Positions 6,297 to 13,400 of a stretch of 13,400 bases of DNA are shown piece by piece (positions within the stretch are counted from its first letter, which is position 1; every line of letters begins with the position of its first letter). Below the pieces are notes generated by a model, which searched no databases, was not told where the DNA came from, and saw only the letters and a list, made by a program, of their open reading frames with translations. The translations under genes were made by a program, and so were the position numbers. The stretch is from Candidatus Gastranaerophilales bacterium (lineage in GTDB: Bacteria; Cyanobacteriota; Vampirovibrionia; Gastranaerophilales; Gastranaerophilaceae): NCBI GenBank assembly GCA_947630355.1, contig CANRHJ010000039.1:1-13400 (forward strand), given 5' to 3'.

Positions 6297-8984
6297 CTAC
6301 ACTTTACCTTTATAAGCATCAAGGTAAATTTTCTTAATGTCTTCCATTAAAGGATAAACAGGGTTAGCACCCGTACATTGGTCATCAAATGCCAATTCAA
6401 CCAATTCATCCAAGTTTGTCATAAATGTTTTTTCATCTACACCAAAGTCTTTGATTGAATTAGGAAGATTAATATTCTTCATTAACTTATCTATGGCTTT
6501 TATTAATAAATCAACTTTTTCATCATCATTTTTACCGCCTAAACCGAGTTCATCAGCAATTTGACCGTATTTTGTTTTTGCACAAGGGAATTTATATTGC
6601 GGGAATGTTGCTTGTTTTTTAGGTGCATCCGATGCGTTATATTTGATAATTTGTCTTATTAATAAAGCATTAGCGACACCGTGAGGTACATGATACATAG
6701 CACCTAATTTATGCGCCATTGAGTGGCATAATCCCAGGAAGGAATTAGCAAATGCCATACCTGCTATTGTTGCGGCATAATGCATTTTTTCTCTTGCTAT
6801 CGGATCATTTGCCCCCTCATTGTATGAACGTTCCAAATATCTGAATACCAATTTGGAAGCTTCCAATGCATTAGAATTGGTAAAATTGGTTGCCATACAT
6901 GATACATAAGCTTCTACAGCGTGAACTAATGCATCTATACCTGATGCAGCCGTTAACCCTTTAGGCATTCCGTCTACAAAGTTTGGATCTACTATTGCCA
7001 TATTCGGAGTTAATGCATAATCTGCTATCGCAAATTTTACGTTTGTTTCATCATCGGTAATAATAGCAAAAGGTGTTACTTCCGAACCCGTTCCTGATGT
7101 CGTGGGAATTGCTACCATTGTTGCTTTCTTGCCCAAATCAGGTATGCAGCATATCCTCTTTCTTATATCCATAAATCTCATTGATATATCTGAAAAATTA
7201 GTATCAGGTTGTTCATACATTAACCACATTATTTTTGCTGCATCCATCGGAGAACCACCGCCCAATGCAATTATTACATCCGGTTCAAACGGTTTTAATA
7301 TTGACATAGCCTGATTAATTGTTGATAACGTAGGATCCGGTTTGACATCAAAGAATACTTCATGTTCTATACCTATTTCATCCAGAACCTTTGTTATTGT
7401 ATCAACAGCTCCGGAATTAAACAGAAATCTGTCTGTAACAATAAATGCACGTTTTTTTCCTGCCAATTCTCTTAATGCTAAATCTGTTGCGCCTCTTTTG
7501 AAGTATACTTTTGACGGAACCTTGAACCACAACATATTTTCTCTCCTTTCAGCTACTGTTTTGTAATTCAATAAGTTTTCAACTCCGACATTTCCCGATA
7601 CGGCATTACCGCCCCAAGAACCGCAGCCTAATGTTAATGACGGTTCCAGTTTGAAGTTATATAAATCACCTATTCCGCCTTGTGAAGAAGGAGAATTTAC
7701 CAATACACGGCAAGTCGGCATCATTTCGGCATATTTATTTATTCTTTCCGGTGATCTGTCATCCGTATATATAACCGAAGTATGACCTGCACCGCCTCTT
7801 GATACTAATTCGTGAGCCATTTTAGCTGCTTCTTCAAAATTCTTCGCTCTGTACATTGATAATACAGGTGATAATTTCTCTCTGCTGAAAGGATCATTCC
7901 AATCAACCACTGGTCTTTCCACCAAAAGTATTTTAGCATTGTCGGGAACCTTAAATCCTGCCAATGATGCTATTTTATGTGCGCTCTGTCCGACTATTTC
8001 AGGATGAGCCGTTCCTCTTTTCGGGTCAATTAAGGGTAAATCTATCAATTTTTGTGTTTCTGATTTGTTTACAAGATATGCACCTCTGTATACAAATTCT
8101 TTTTTTACCGCTTCATATACTTTATCTACAACAACTACGGATTGTTCCGATGCACATATCATACCGTTATCAAATGTTTTTGACATTAATATTGAAGAAA
8201 CAGCAGTTTTAATATCAGCGGTTTCATCAATAACAGCAGGAGTATTACCGGGACCGACACCTAATGCGGGGTTGCCTGATGAATATGCAGCTTTAACCAT
8301 TCCGGGACCGCCTGTTGCCAATATACAATCTATTTCTTTATGATTCATTAACGCACTTGATAACTCTATTGAAGGAACATCTATCCATCCGATAATATTT
8401 TCGGGGGCTCCAGCTGCTACTGCTGCATCCAAAACTAATTTTGCAGCTGCTATCGTGCATTTTGTCGCTCTCGGATGCGGTGAAAATATTATACCGTTTC
8501 TTGTTTTTAATGCAATCAGTGATTTAAATATAGCTGTAGATGTGGGGTTCGTTGTCGGGACAATTCCGGCTAATACCCCCAAAGGCTCAGCCACTATTTT
8601 TATACCGTTTGCCTTGTCTTCCTTTATTATTCCGCATGTTTTTGCATTCTTATGCTTATTATATATATACTCTGATGCATAGTGATTTTTTATAATCTTA
8701 TCTTCCAAAACACCCATGCCTGTTTCTTCAACAGCCATTCTTGCCAAAGGGATACGTGCTTTATCCGCAGCGGCAGCTGCTGCTTTAAATATTTTGTCCA
8801 CTTGTTCCTGAGTATATGTTTCAAAAATTCTTTGTGCTTTTTTAACTTTTGAAATTAATATTTCCAATTGCTCAAGTGTTTCTACAGTATTTGTTTGTTT
8901 TAGAGCTTTTTCCAATGCTTCAACATTCTTTTTGCTCTTTACCGTACTCTTTTTTGTTTCGGCATTTTTGTTTTTTGTTGCCAT
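6297..8984 (-). CDS. adhE: Bifunctional acetaldehyde-CoA / alcohol dehydrogenase
   Basis: An 895-residue fusion that reduces acetyl-CoA to acetaldehyde and then ethanol, using two NADH. The N-terminal CoA-acylating aldehyde dehydrogenase (about 45-470) has EPLGVLAGIVPTTNPTST (133-150) and the catalytic Cys in DNGMICASE (C277). The C-terminal iron-dependent alcohol dehydrogenase (about 485-895) has the NAD-binding GGGSPMDAAK (575-584). Its metal ligands are D684 and H688 (GIDALVHAVEAY), H754 (CHSMAHKLG) and H768 (VPHGVANALL). All key residues are present, shifted by 31 positions from the E. coli enzyme because of a Lys-rich, probably coiled N-terminal extension (about 1-40). The start has AAAGGA 11 bases upstream. 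AdhE usually forms spirosome filaments in the cytoplasm. It implies fermentative ethanol production, probably under Rex control given the gene downstream. Confidence 0.97.
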   Translation of the reverse strand: MATKNKNAETKKSTVKSKKNVEALEKALKQTNTVETLEQLEILISKVKKAQRIFETYTQEQVDKIFKAAAAAADKARIPLARMAVEETGMGVLEDKIIKNHYASEYIYNKHKNAKTCGIIKEDKANGIKIVAEPLGVLAGIVPTTNPTSTAIFKSLIALKTRNGIIFSPHPRATKCTIAAAKLVLDAAVAAGAPENIIGWIDVPSIELSSALMNHKEIDCILATGGPGMVKAAYSSGNPALGVGPGNTPAVIDETADIKTAVSSILMSKTFDNGMICASEQSVVVVDKVYEAVKKEFVYRGAYLVNKSETQKLIDLPLIDPKRGTAHPEIVGQSAHKIASLAGFKVPDNAKILLVERPVVDWNDPFSREKLSPVLSMYRAKNFEEAAKMAHELVSRGGAGHTSVIYTDDRSPERINKYAEMMPTCRVLVNSPSSQGGIGDLYNFKLEPSLTLGCGSWGGNAVSGNVGVENLLNYKTVAERRENMLWFKVPSKVYFKRGATDLALRELAGKKRAFIVTDRFLFNSGAVDTITKVLDEIGIEHEVFFDVKPDPTLSTINQAMSILKPFEPDVIIALGGGSPMDAAKIMWLMYEQPDTNFSDISMRFMDIRKRICCIPDLGKKATMVAIPTTSGTGSEVTPFAIITDDETNVKFAIADYALTPNMAIVDPNFVDGMPKGLTAASGIDALVHAVEAYVSCMATNFTNSNALEASKLVFRYLERSYNEGANDPIAREKMHYAATIAGMAFANSFLGLCHSMAHKLGAMYHVPHGVANALLIRQIIKYNASDAPKKQATFPQYKFPCAKTKYGQIADELGLGGKNDDEKVDLLIKAIDKLMKNINLPNSIKDFGVDEKTFMTNLDELVELAFDDQCTGANPVYPLMEDIKKIYLDAYKGKV

Positions 8985-9021
8985 AACGTTTCGTCCTTTC
9001 GTGAATAAAATCTCTATTTAT

Positions 9022-9050
9022 AGATAACCATAAATTACGAAAATTGTCAA
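9022..9050 (-). promoter_or_regulatory. adhE promoter
   Basis: On the minus strand a consensus TTGACA (-35, 9050-9045) is 17 bases from TTATCT (-10, 9027-9022), leaving a leader of about 30 bases before ATG 8984. An imperfect Rex-like palindrome overlaps the -35 box. Confidence 0.6.
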
Positions 9051-9061
9051 TTTTTCAACTG
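9044..9061. promoter_or_regulatory. Weak candidate Rex operator overlapping the adhE -35 box
   Basis: TTGTCAATTTTTCAACTG has one good half (TTGTCAA, compared with the Rex half-site TTGTGAA/TTGTTAA) and one poor half. The position over the -35 box is right for repression, but the symmetry is imperfect, so this is only a candidate. Confidence 0.3.
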
Positions 9062-9070
9062 TTTATATTA

Positions 9071-9098
9071 TTCAAAAAAATTAATAAAATAATATAAT
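9071..9098 (+). promoter_or_regulatory. Candidate promoter of the secreted cysteine-protein pair
   Basis: A consensus TATAAT (9093-9098) lies about 20 bases before the start codon, with TTCAAA (9071-9076) 16 bases upstream as a moderate -35. The leader would be short, holding little more than the Shine-Dalgarno. Confidence 0.4.
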
Positions 9099-9118
9099 AA
9101 GGCAAGAGGAGGAAAAGT

Positions 9119-9469
9119 ATGAAATATGTTATTCTAACACTGTTATGTATGGCTTTTACGTTCAACAGTATTCAAGCTGCAGATTTTGATAATACTAAAA
9201 TTTATCAATGCAGCGGAGTAATTGGCGGAAAAACCGAAAATTTTATTTATGATGCAAGAGTAAATCCTGAAACAGATTGTCAAAAAGCTGCTGAAATGGC
9301 TGTCGGTTTCGCTAAAGGTTTTGGAAATAACACTATTAATTCCGAAGAAGTCAAGAAAAATTGTATTTTGCAATATAAAACAGATAAAGAAAAGGCTTTG
9401 AAACTTAATCAACAAGGTAAGTGTAAAGAAATTCAAGCCGGAGTTCCCGTTTGGACAAATTCTAATTAA
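9119..9469 (+). CDS. Small secreted four-cysteine protein (paralogue A)
   Basis: No family is recognised. The 116-residue product starts with a typical signal peptide (about 1-20, ending SIQA/ADF) after an excellent Shine-Dalgarno, AGAGGAGG. The mature part of about 95 residues has four cysteines, C31, C54, C82 and C102, in an even number that suits two disulfides outside the cytoplasm. The motif YQCSG...ENFIYD near the N-terminus and GKCKEI near the C-terminus recur in the next gene. The pair forms an operon with a 13-base gap. The middle (about 55-100) is helical and charged. An envelope or extracellular role is likely from export alone; the activity is unknown. Confidence 0.85.
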   Translation: MKYVILTLLCMAFTFNSIQAADFDNTKIYQCSGVIGGKTENFIYDARVNPETDCQKAAEMAVGFAKGFGNNTINSEEVKKNCILQYKTDKEKALKLNQQGKCKEIQAGVPVWTNSN

Positions 9470-9482
9470 GAAAGGACTTATT

Positions 9483-9902
9483 ATGAAAAAGAATTTTTTA
9501 ATTTTCTCAGGATTAGTTTGTATTTTGCTATCAGCTAATTTAGCAAATGCAAAAGAATTTTACTGCTCACAAAATACAAATATGTATAGCAGCAATTTTA
9601 TTTATGATACGGAATCAACTGTATCAAGCAGATGCGATTGGTTGAAAAGCGAATTTTTCACAAGGAAAGATCCAGAACAAAAGCGATATCAAGAATGTGT
9701 AAAAAACTATAATATAATAAAAGCAGAATATGGTAAAGGAAATTGTACTCCTATTCTATCCAAAACATTTTCACAAGGAAATCTGTCTTGTACCGTTGAT
9801 TATTTTCAACTTGGTTCTAGAAAACAGAGAATTACAACAAGCTGTACAGGTTCTGGGGATAGTAAATCTTTAGAGTCTCAAATTAATAATTTTCTTAAAT
9901 AA
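9483..9902 (+). CDS. Small secreted cysteine-rich protein (paralogue B)
   Basis: A 139-residue protein with signal peptide 1-23 (ending ANA/KEF) and AAAGGA as Shine-Dalgarno. It is a divergent copy of its upstream neighbour: YCSQ...SNFIYD matches YQCSG...ENFIYD, and GNCTPI matches GKCKEI. The first two cysteines (C28, C51) have the same 23-residue spacing as in the partner (C31, C54), and C72 and C88 correspond to C82 and C102. An extra C-terminal module, LSCTVDYFQL...TTSC (C103, C121), would add a third disulfide. Tandem duplication followed by divergence is the simplest history. No known domain is recognised. A GC-rich hairpin follows the stop codon. Confidence 0.85.
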   Translation: MKKNFLIFSGLVCILLSANLANAKEFYCSQNTNMYSSNFIYDTESTVSSRCDWLKSEFFTRKDPEQKRYQECVKNYNIIKAEYGKGNCTPILSKTFSQGNLSCTVDYFQLGSRKQRITTSCTGSGDSKSLESQINNFLK

Positions 9903-9903
9903 G

Positions 9904-9934
9904 GAAAGAGGCGGGGCTATGCCCCGCCTCTTTC
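9904..9934 (+). terminator. GC-rich hairpin between convergent genes
   Basis: GAAAGAGGCGGGGC (9904-9917) and GCCCCGCCTCTTTC (9921-9934) form a perfect 14-bp stem with a TAT loop between two convergent stop codons. The plus-strand tail (TCTCTATACATT) is only moderately T-rich. It is far more GC-rich than its surroundings. Confidence 0.7.
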
Positions 9935-9945
9935 TCTCTATACAT

Positions 9946-11814
9946 TTATGCCATTATTATATTCGCTTCTTCTGTTGTCATCGGACCTTGTTCTCTTAAT
10001 ATTGAAGCGTATTTATCAAGTTTTTGCGTTAAGGCACTTCCTTTTCCGTGTGTTTTAACTTTTAAAGCCTTACTATATGCATCGGCGGCATTTAGTCCCT
10101 TCCCTTGCGCCAAATTCCTGTAATATTCCTTTTCATAATCTCTTCCTGCTCTGTACAACCAGTTCCCCTCCGTTGTATTAGGCGTATTTATTCTTCTTTC
10201 GGAACCTAATATATCCGGCAGTGTTGCAAATTGATTTTTCGTCGTGAATAACTCGGCAAATATTGCACCTGTCATGGCTTTTGTAGATTGTTCCAACTCA
10301 TGTTGATTTAAATGCAAATCTTTTGCCAGATAATTAGCACGTTCTTTTCCGTTGGGTGTATTTTTCATGATGTCTGCCTGTTCTATTAAACTAAAATCAT
10401 CATGTGTGCCGGGACCTATTATGTATTCTCCGGGTTTCATATTTTGATACTTATTTGAACCGTGCATTTCATAGTATTTTACTCTGCCCCAATCATTTGC
10501 ACCATATCGCGTTATATGTATTAACTGCATTCCCAAATGTTTCACGGCATCTAACGAGTCATAAGCATTACCGCCCAACAATTCCAACAGTATTTTATTA
10601 GCGGGTATTCCGTTTTTATGAGCAGCTTTCAGTATTATATCCTTCATTATAAACTGCCCATGATTTTCCACCTGCGGCTGCGTACTTAATTTCTTACCCA
10701 ATTTGTTTCCGTGTTTATCAAATACATCTTTTCCGTTTTCTTTTAGCGGTTCACATATTAACGGTTTTATAAACTGCCAAGCTGCATCTATTCTTACACC
10801 GTTATATCTTTTAAAAAACATATTAAATTTATTATATAGCAGTTCACCTGCTTCCCCGTTTAATTTACCGTAGTCTATTGCCGGCGACCAGCATGTATAT
10901 TCCCCGTCGCCCAAATCACAACCGAATTCGTAATTTTCATAAAATGCTGATTTATGAGCCCAATAATCCTTTTGTGAAAAACCTATCTGACAATCACCGT
11001 ATATTTCTATACCTTGTTTATTGTACATTTCTTTGGATTCTTTTTGTTGTTTATCAGCTATAAACTGCACAAACTCATTGTAATCAACTATGTTATTACC
11101 TTCTTTATCTTTTACTTTCTTTAATTCTTTTATTCTTTCCGTGTCGATTTCCTTTGTTGCAAATATATTTTTATCTCTTAAAGGCCAATCATTCATATCT
11201 TGAGATTTATTTGCAACGGCACATGCCTCAAATAAAGCATCTCTTTCTAACCAATAACTGTTTTCTTTTTTAAACTTCTCATATTCTTTTTTCAAATGAT
11301 GATTTTTATCTGTTTTTATAAAATTTTGATAAGCGGTTTTAAGCATCTTTTCATGCCCGTTTTCCGAAAAAACATTATCATAATTCACATTTTCACAGTC
11401 ATTGACATTTCTCATATACGGATCTTGTATATCAGCTAAGGTTAAAATATTACCGTATTCATCTTCGGTTAATTTTGATAAATCAATTAAATGCATACCG
11501 AGCGAAAAGCTTGTGCCTGAATACGGAGAACGTATATAGTTTGATATCTGACCTTGCGGCTGCAGTTGTATTGAATTTACTCCGCACATTGTTTTAAGAA
11601 ATTCAGCCATTTTTTGGGCATCCGTTGAAAAGCTGGTTCCTATTCCGTTGTCGTGTTCTTGTTTCGGCACACTGAAATCAAACACGGTTGCCATTGTTGT
11701 TCCCAAACCCAATTCTCTTCTGGCTTCGTTTTGTATTTTTTGATATTCATTTTTTTCTTTTGAAGTCAGAGCTCTACCAAATGAAATTTTTTGTTGTATT
11801 CCTAATACACGCAT
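9946..11814 (-). CDS. Divergent GH77-like 4-alpha-glucanotransferase
   Basis: The start is taken at ATG 11814 (622 residues) because TAGGAG lies 7 bases before it; the ATG at 11820 is one base from that site. Residue numbers below count from the upstream ATG. The GH77 motifs appear in order: IRSPYSGTSFSLGMHLIDL (96-114); GIEIYGDCQIGFSQKDYWA (270-288), like the usual GD.PI.V..DS.D.W; YNGVRIDAAWQF with nucleophile D345; LLELLGG with the candidate acid/base E413; GPGTHDDF with the third catalytic Asp D474; and NTPNTTEGNW (545-554). Family members move alpha-1,4-glucan chains between malto-oligosaccharides, supporting glycogen or maltodextrin use in the cytoplasm. The sequence is divergent: RIDHFRG is replaced by RIDAAWQ and GEDLG by LELLG. 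Helical inserts lie at about 150-265. All three catalytic acids seem present, so activity is likely but specificity may differ. There is no signal peptide. Confidence 0.82.
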   Translation of the reverse strand: MRVLGIQQKISFGRALTSKEKNEYQKIQNEARRELGLGTTMATVFDFSVPKQEHDNGIGTSFSTDAQKMAEFLKTMCGVNSIQLQPQGQISNYIRSPYSGTSFSLGMHLIDLSKLTEDEYGNILTLADIQDPYMRNVNDCENVNYDNVFSENGHEKMLKTAYQNFIKTDKNHHLKKEYEKFKKENSYWLERDALFEACAVANKSQDMNDWPLRDKNIFATKEIDTERIKELKKVKDKEGNNIVDYNEFVQFIADKQQKESKEMYNKQGIEIYGDCQIGFSQKDYWAHKSAFYENYEFGCDLGDGEYTCWSPAIDYGKLNGEAGELLYNKFNMFFKRYNGVRIDAAWQFIKPLICEPLKENGKDVFDKHGNKLGKKLSTQPQVENHGQFIMKDIILKAAHKNGIPANKILLELLGGNAYDSLDAVKHLGMQLIHITRYGANDWGRVKYYEMHGSNKYQNMKPGEYIIGPGTHDDFSLIEQADIMKNTPNGKERANYLAKDLHLNQHELEQSTKAMTGAIFAELFTTKNQFATLPDILGSERRINTPNTTEGNWLYRAGRDYEKEYYRNLAQGKGLNAADAYSKALKVKTHGKGSALTQKLDKYASILREQGPMTTEEANIIMA

Positions 11815-11885
11815 GCACATACTCCTATAAGACCATATTATAATAATATACGTAAAAAAATTATTTGCTACTATTTACAAAAATA

Positions 11886-11914
11886 TTAACAAATAATAAA
11901 AAATATGTTATGTT
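11886..11914 (+). promoter_or_regulatory. Candidate promoter of the NSS transporter gene
   Basis: TTAACA (11886-11891) and TATGTT (11909-11914) are 17 bases apart, about 25 bases before ATG 11940. In the same spacer a minus-strand TATAAT (11842-11837) precedes the glucanotransferase gene, but no good -35 box goes with it. Confidence 0.5.
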
Positions 11915-11939
11915 TTATTTGTACTAACCGGAGAATAAT

Positions 11940-13241
11940 ATGGAAGTTAAAAGGCCTGAATGGACTTCACACTTTAGTTTTATAGCAGCTACTGTAGGAA
12001 GTGCGGTCGGACTTGGTAATATCTGGAGATTCCCTTATATAATGGGCAAAAATGGCGGCGCTGTTTTCCTTTTAACTTACCTTTTATTAATTGCTTTTAT
12101 ATGTATTATTCCGCTATGCTGCGAATTAACTATGGGGAAAATATATAAAAAAGATGCCATCAATACCTTTTCTGCAATTAATCCAAAGTATAAATGGTTC
12201 GGGTGGCTGTGTATTTTTACCGTAACATTAATTCCTTGTTTTTATTTTGTTGTAGGCGGGTGGATTTTAAATTATATTTGGGTGTTTTTAACAGGTAATT
12301 TACCTGATAACTTCGCCGTTTATTTTTCAAACTTCAGCTCACAAATTTTTATGCCTTGTTTCTTAACGATTTTATTTCTTATTTTGACGGCAATTTTTCC
12401 GTATAGAGGTGTAAACAGCGGTATAGAAAAAGCTAATAATATTATGATGCCTGCTTTCACGTTATTTCTATTTATTCTTGCGGTTTTTGCTCTAACGCTG
12501 CCGGGTGCTAAAGACGGTTTGCTTTTTATGTTTAAGCCTGATTTTTCTCAATTTGACAAAACAATGATATTAACAGCTCTGGGACAGGCTCTTTTTACAT
12601 TGAGTATCGGTATGGGAACAATTTTAACTTACGGAAGTTATATGAAAGAAAATACTAACATTCTCAAATCTGCTTATACTCTTATTATTTGCGATACAAT
12701 CATTGCGATATCAGCAGGTATCATGATTTTTCCGATTGTATTTTCATTTGGTGTCCAACCCAGTGCAGGTGCGACTCTCGCTTTTATTTCAATGCCTCAA
12801 ATGTTTTCGGAACTTCCCTTCGCTTCTGTTTTTGGTCTTGTTTTTTTCATACTTCTGTTTTTTGCCTCCATTACATCAGGAATAAGTATGATGGAAACTA
12901 CAGTTGCTGCATTTATGGATAACCTTAACATTTCAAGGAAAAAATCAACAATTTTAACTGTTTTTATTATCGGACTTATCTCTATTCCCGCCACTTTGTC
13001 TTTCGGAGTATTAAAAGATTTTAAACTTTGTGATAAAACTATTTTTGATTTTCTTGATTATACAACCTCTAATTTATTTTTGCCGTTTAATACTTTAATT
13101 ATTTGTTTGATAGCGGGTTGGTGCATTCCGTATTTTTGGGAAAAAGCTTTCGGAAAAGGCTTTATTGGGAGCATTTTTAATATTTTATTAAAATTCATAG
13201 TACCTTTTATATTAATATGTGTTCTTGTATCGGGAATATAA
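11940..13241 (+). CDS. Neurotransmitter:sodium symporter (NSS/SNF) family transporter
   Basis: A 433-residue inner-membrane protein with about 11 hydrophobic helices, the count typical of bacterial members such as MhsT and Tyt1. TM1 has AVGLGNIWRFPY (22-33), the family signature; A22 and N27 match the LeuT sodium ligands. TM6 has LGQALFTLSIGMGTILTYGSY (214-234), close to LeuT's unwound substrate-binding helix. TM8 has FASITSGIS (308-316), with T312 and S313 at the LeuT Na2 position. D252 in TM7 may replace the bound chloride of animal relatives, though this alignment is less certain. The family imports amino acids or amines with Na+; the substrate cannot be read from the sequence, but an amino acid is likely. 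GGAG lies 6 bases before the start. The gene is monocistronic, followed at once by a terminator. Confidence 0.93.
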   Translation: MEVKRPEWTSHFSFIAATVGSAVGLGNIWRFPYIMGKNGGAVFLLTYLLLIAFICIIPLCCELTMGKIYKKDAINTFSAINPKYKWFGWLCIFTVTLIPCFYFVVGGWILNYIWVFLTGNLPDNFAVYFSNFSSQIFMPCFLTILFLILTAIFPYRGVNSGIEKANNIMMPAFTLFLFILAVFALTLPGAKDGLLFMFKPDFSQFDKTMILTALGQALFTLSIGMGTILTYGSYMKENTNILKSAYTLIICDTIIAISAGIMIFPIVFSFGVQPSAGATLAFISMPQMFSELPFASVFGLVFFILLFFASITSGISMMETTVAAFMDNLNISRKKSTILTVFIIGLISIPATLSFGVLKDFKLCDKTIFDFLDYTTSNLFLPFNTLIICLIAGWCIPYFWEKAFGKGFIGSIFNILLKFIVPFILICVLVSGI

Positions 13242-13269
13242 AAAAGGGAACCTTTCGGTTCTCTTTTTT
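13240..13269 (+). terminator. Intrinsic terminator after the NSS transporter
   Basis: AAAAAAGGGAACC and GGTTCTCTTTTTT pair (one G-U) around a TTTC loop, then AATATATTTT. The stem begins within the stop codon. Confidence 0.85.
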
Positions 13270-13336
13270 AATATATTTTCCCTGATTTTGTTCCCTCTTG
13301 GACTCGTTCGCTTTGCTCAACTCCGCCCTACGGAAA

Positions 13337-13400
13337 TTACGCCATAGCCTTTTCTACTGCTACTGCTACAGCTACTGTTGCACCTACCATCGGGTTATTT
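13337..13400 (-). CDS. C-terminal end of an unidentified protein (partial)
   Basis: On the minus strand the only open frame from the window edge encodes NNPMVGATVAVAVAVEKAMA and stops at TAA (13339-13337). The other two frames stop within a few codons. The Val/Ala repeat comes from alternating GTA and GCA codons. The Ala/Val-rich amphipathic end looks like the terminal helix of a cytoplasmic enzyme, but 20 residues are too few to assign a family. Confidence 0.5.
   Translation of the reverse strand, partial: NNPMVGATVAVAVAVEKAMA

Noticed and set aside
7964..8343. Overlapping plus-strand ORFs opposite adhE
   Set aside because: Both are antisense shadows of a highly conserved gene, with atypical composition and no ribosome-binding site.
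9143..9436. 97-codon minus-strand ORF opposite the first secreted cysteine protein
   Set aside because: The plus-strand gene has a signal peptide, a strong Shine-Dalgarno and a paralogue; the reverse frame has none of these.

Overview
The window is AT-rich (coding and spacer DNA alike), gene-dense and uses ordinary bacterial Shine-Dalgarno signals. Two secreted proteins with three SLH repeats, a fermentative AdhE next to a Rex-type redox regulator, a GH77-like glucanotransferase and several Asn-rich orphan proteins together suggest a fermentative, host- or gut-associated member of the cyanobacterial sister lineage (Gastranaerophilales / Vampirovibrionia, formerly Melainabacteria). This placement is inferred from gene style, not from a marker phylogeny; another AT-rich anaerobe with SLH proteins is possible. 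There is no sign of phage, insertion sequence or CRISPR.

Left part (1-4373): an SLH-domain envelope protein on the minus strand (its last ~22 residues lie outside the window); a divergently transcribed 305-residue protein that carries the R / S-T-S / E-x-E signature of ADP-ribosyltransferase toxins; a minus-strand tRNA-Lys(CUU) / tRNA-Leu(UAG) pair; a second, paralogous SLH protein on the plus strand; then rpsU (ribosomal protein S21). The two SLH paralogues are inverted relative to each other and flank the ADP-ribosyltransferase and the tRNAs.

Middle (4384-9050): a minus-strand Asn/Ser-rich orphan protein with a Gly/Ala-rich hydrophobic segment and an in-frame 12-bp tandem repeat, then the redox block: adhE (acetyl-CoA to ethanol) with rex downstream on the same strand. 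A perfect 14-bp hairpin with a U-rich tail separates adhE from rex. The adhE promoter has a consensus -35 box overlapped by a weak Rex-like palindrome, so Rex sensing of NADH/NAD+ could control ethanol formation.

Right part (9071-13400): a two-gene operon of small secreted cysteine-containing paralogues; a divergent GH77-family glucanotransferase on the minus strand; a sodium-coupled NSS-family transporter on the plus strand; and the last 20 codons of an unidentified minus-strand gene.

The part most deserving a second look is the ADP-ribosyltransferase-like gene at 1456-2373. Most of the rest is well-explained housekeeping, envelope or metabolic content. No multi-gene defence or secretion system is visible in these 13.4 kb.
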